Made by a program: the position numbers and the translations under genes. DNA of 64,000 bases from Methanobacterium sp. UBA375 (GTDB taxonomy: Archaea > Methanobacteriota > Methanobacteria > Methanobacteriales > Methanobacteriaceae), in contig DAGC01000007.1 in assembly GCA_002495625.1 (NCBI GenBank), positions 55,695-119,694 of the forward strand, written 5' to 3'. Of this stretch, positions 62,326-64,000 are shown piece after piece. Position 1 is the stretch's first letter. Each line of letters begins with the position of its first letter. The notes beneath the pieces were generated by a model. That model was given only the letters and a program-made list of their open reading frames with translations. It ran no database searches and was not told the DNA's origin.

Positions 62326-64000
62326 GTGTTTACAAAATCAAATGCTAAGATACTTTTATTTATAATAGGGTTTGTTTTTTCAATTTTCATGTTTTCTGGA
62401 GTTGTTTCAGCAGCTACTTTGAATGCTACTGAAGCAGAATTAGCTGCATCAGGAGTTAAAAATTTTACGGAAACATATAATGATGTACCCGGGTATGTGG
62501 TTGTAAATAATAAGAATAGTTCTTCACCTTCCTTTTTAAAAACAGCTACTACATGGACTATCCAACTTAACAACGGTGCAACTACACCAGTAACAATAAG
62601 TAGTGTAAATGCTCCTACAGGCCCTTCTGGATCAGCTACTGGTACTTTATCTAAATCAGAATATTTAACAGTTGCAACTAATGTAAAAAATTTCATTGCT
62701 TCTAATGGTCGGGCACCTAATTATGCAAGTAGTTCTCTTGGAAATATACGATACGAATCTTTAGTATATACGTATTCCAAGGTTTTAGACTTTTATAAAT
62801 CAAATGGTAGGTTACCAAATACAGTTTCAGTAGTATATGTTGTAGGTGTAAGAACTAGTGGTGTAGTTATTCCGCCTCAGGATTATGCACCCCCAATAGT
62901 AACTGCCAATCCTGTAGGTGGAGTATATAATTCTGCAAGAATTGTTACGTTAACAGCAACTGATAATCGTGACCTCCATCCATCTATTTATTATACCCTT
63001 GATGGTTCAACACCTACAACCTCAAGCACGAGATATACAAACCCAATTAATATCAATACTCCCGGTAACACAATTTTGAAGTTCATGGCTAGAGATGCAT
63101 CAGGTAATCAAGCGGCAGTTCAAACCATGACTTACACATTAAAACTAGTAAAAAACATTAGAACTGGTAATATTTATACATCGATACAAAGTGCAATAGA
63201 CGATTCTTCAACCTTAATTGGAGATACTATTCAAGTACATGCAGGTACATTTACAGAAAATATTCTAATTACTAAAAAACTTACACTAATGGCCGCTACA
63301 GGCGAAAATATAATACTCCAATCCCCAAATTCATACGGTCCTATTATAACTATAAATTCACCTGGAAATGGTACCACAATCCGAGGTTTTATTATAAATG
63401 GATCCACAAGTACAACCGGAATATTTTTACATAATGTTTCAGATTGTGTTATAACTGGTAATACTATAAATAATGATGTAAGTAATAATAATGCAAATGG
63501 TGTTACATCATATAGAGCAATAAATTGTACTATTAGTGAAAATGATATAAATCATAACGGTATGGGCATTTGGTTAACATATAATTCAACTAGTAATAAT
63601 ATTCAACATAATTCTTTAACCTACAACAATTTTAATGGAATTCAAATTGATAACTCAAATAAAAATACTGTACAGGATAATATAGCATCTTATAATAAAG
63701 GAGATGGAATTTATATTTACTATTCTAATTACAATAATATTCTGAATAATACTGCAATGTATCAAAATAATGACTTCGGTAATGCAGGGATTAGTGTTTA
63801 TAGTAGCTCTTATAATTCAGTTTTGAATAATATTCTAAAATATAATGGTTTTGGATTATATCTTGGTCATAGTTCAAATAACACAGTAAGAAAAAATACG
63901 ATAACCAATAATGGACATGGCATCTACATAATGAATTCTTCAGATAAAATAAATTATAACAATATTTACAGTAACAGTAAGATTGGACTTATTAATAATG
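62326..64000 (+). CDS. Secreted beta-helix surface protein (partial, runs off the window)
   Basis: The frame is open from a GTG at 62326 to the window end (558 codons, incomplete). A signal peptide (ILLFIIGFVFSIFMFSGVVSA) is followed by a pseudomurein-binding-like repeat (VKNFIASNGRAPNYASSSLG, LDFYKSNGRLPNTVSV; residues about 118-180), a chitobiase/hexosaminidase C-terminal-type domain (about 190-270, with IYYTLDGSTPTTSS), and then a right-handed beta-helix of NosD type with many Asn. Such proteins bind the pseudomurein wall of Methanobacteriales and act as adhesins. Start support is weak (GGGGTGAG lies close). Confidence 0.85.
   Translation, partial: MFTKSNAKILLFIIGFVFSIFMFSGVVSAATLNATEAELAASGVKNFTETYNDVPGYVVVNNKNSSSPSFLKTATTWTIQLNNGATTPVTISSVNAPTGPSGSATGTLSKSEYLTVATNVKNFIASNGRAPNYASSSLGNIRYESLVYTYSKVLDFYKSNGRLPNTVSVVYVVGVRTSGVVIPPQDYAPPIVTANPVGGVYNSARIVTLTATDNRDLHPSIYYTLDGSTPTTSSTRYTNPININTPGNTILKFMARDASGNQAAVQTMTYTLKLVKNIRTGNIYTSIQSAIDDSSTLIGDTIQVHAGTFTENILITKKLTLMAATGENIILQSPNSYGPIITINSPGNGTTIRGFIINGSTSTTGIFLHNVSDCVITGNTINNDVSNNNANGVTSYRAINCTISENDINHNGMGIWLTYNSTSNNIQHNSLTYNNFNGIQIDNSNKNTVQDNIASYNKGDGIYIYYSNYNNILNNTAMYQNNDFGNAGISVYSSSYNSVLNNILKYNGFGLYLGHSSNNTVRKNTITNNGHGIYIMNSSDKINYNNIYSNSKIGLINN

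Noticed and set aside
62304..62696. Minus-strand frame at the right edge
   Set aside because: Antisense to the secreted surface protein, whose signal peptide and domains are clear on the plus strand.

Overview
The window reads as a chromosomal segment of a methanogenic archaeon of the order Methanobacteriales, most like the genus Methanobacterium. The evidence is an archaeal histone, MCM helicase, NMD3, aIF2-beta, an archaeal lipid UbiA prenyltransferase, two AglB oligosaccharyltransferases, an archaeal ribosomal/eIF6/prefoldin/FtsY operon, and a surface protein with a pseudomurein-binding-type repeat. Intergenic DNA is strongly AT-rich, with archaeal TATA boxes and GGTGAT/GGAGG-type ribosome binding sites. 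A few genes (katG, the ABC exporter pair, the middle of the PAS kinase) are visibly richer in G+C and look acquired or shuffled.

Layout. 0.1-5.7 kb: small regulator/membrane proteins, a zinc-ribbon membrane protein, an orphan EctB-type aminotransferase with a repetitive tail, a frameshifted VOC-family pseudogene, a hemerythrin-like protein and a histone. 3.94-4.06 and 5.70-5.82 kb carry two related, apparently structured non-coding elements. 6-11.2 kb: a multi-PAS histidine kinase, then katG divergent from a cysteine-free Fur/PerR-like regulator across nested palindromes. 11.5-19.4 kb: membrane proteins, an HtpX-LemA pair, DUF429 and a CBS-MgtE transporter, a double trypco2-like protein, a TPR gene and its decayed copy, and a MutS-family ATPase. 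19.5-30 kb: a double-U32 protein, a response regulator, a lipid prenyltransferase, methyltransferase, MFS transporter, tRNA-Ala, CDGSH protein, VTT/DedA protein, CDF transporter and thymidylate kinase. 30-38 kb: information-processing genes on the minus strand (TyrRS, NMD3, aIF2-beta, MCM), an acyltransferase, RlmE and a phosphoesterase. 38-47 kb: topoisomerase I with a minisatellite at its end, tandem aglB paralogues and a DRG-type GTPase.

47-54.2 kb is the most striking accessory region. A small DUF6110-like protein and a P1B-type ATPase with a Ser-Cys-Ala membrane motif resemble the core of ferrosome (iron storage organelle, fez) clusters. They are followed by a pair of fused ABC half-transporters of the IrtAB/YbtPQ kind. 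Near-identical palindromes of the form TTTAGG(N4)CCTAAA precede both the small gene and the ABC operon, so the whole region looks like a metal-responsive (DtxR-like) regulon.

54.5-62 kb: Thi4, an AK6-type adenylate kinase, then a tight translation/secretion operon (RNase P Rnp4, YhbY-type RNA-binding protein, S19e, PDCD5, PP-loop protein, L39e, L31e, eIF6, L18a/LX, prefoldin alpha, FtsY) and a methyltransferase. The right edge cuts a large secreted beta-helix surface protein. No rRNA genes, CRISPR arrays, transposases or integrases were seen.
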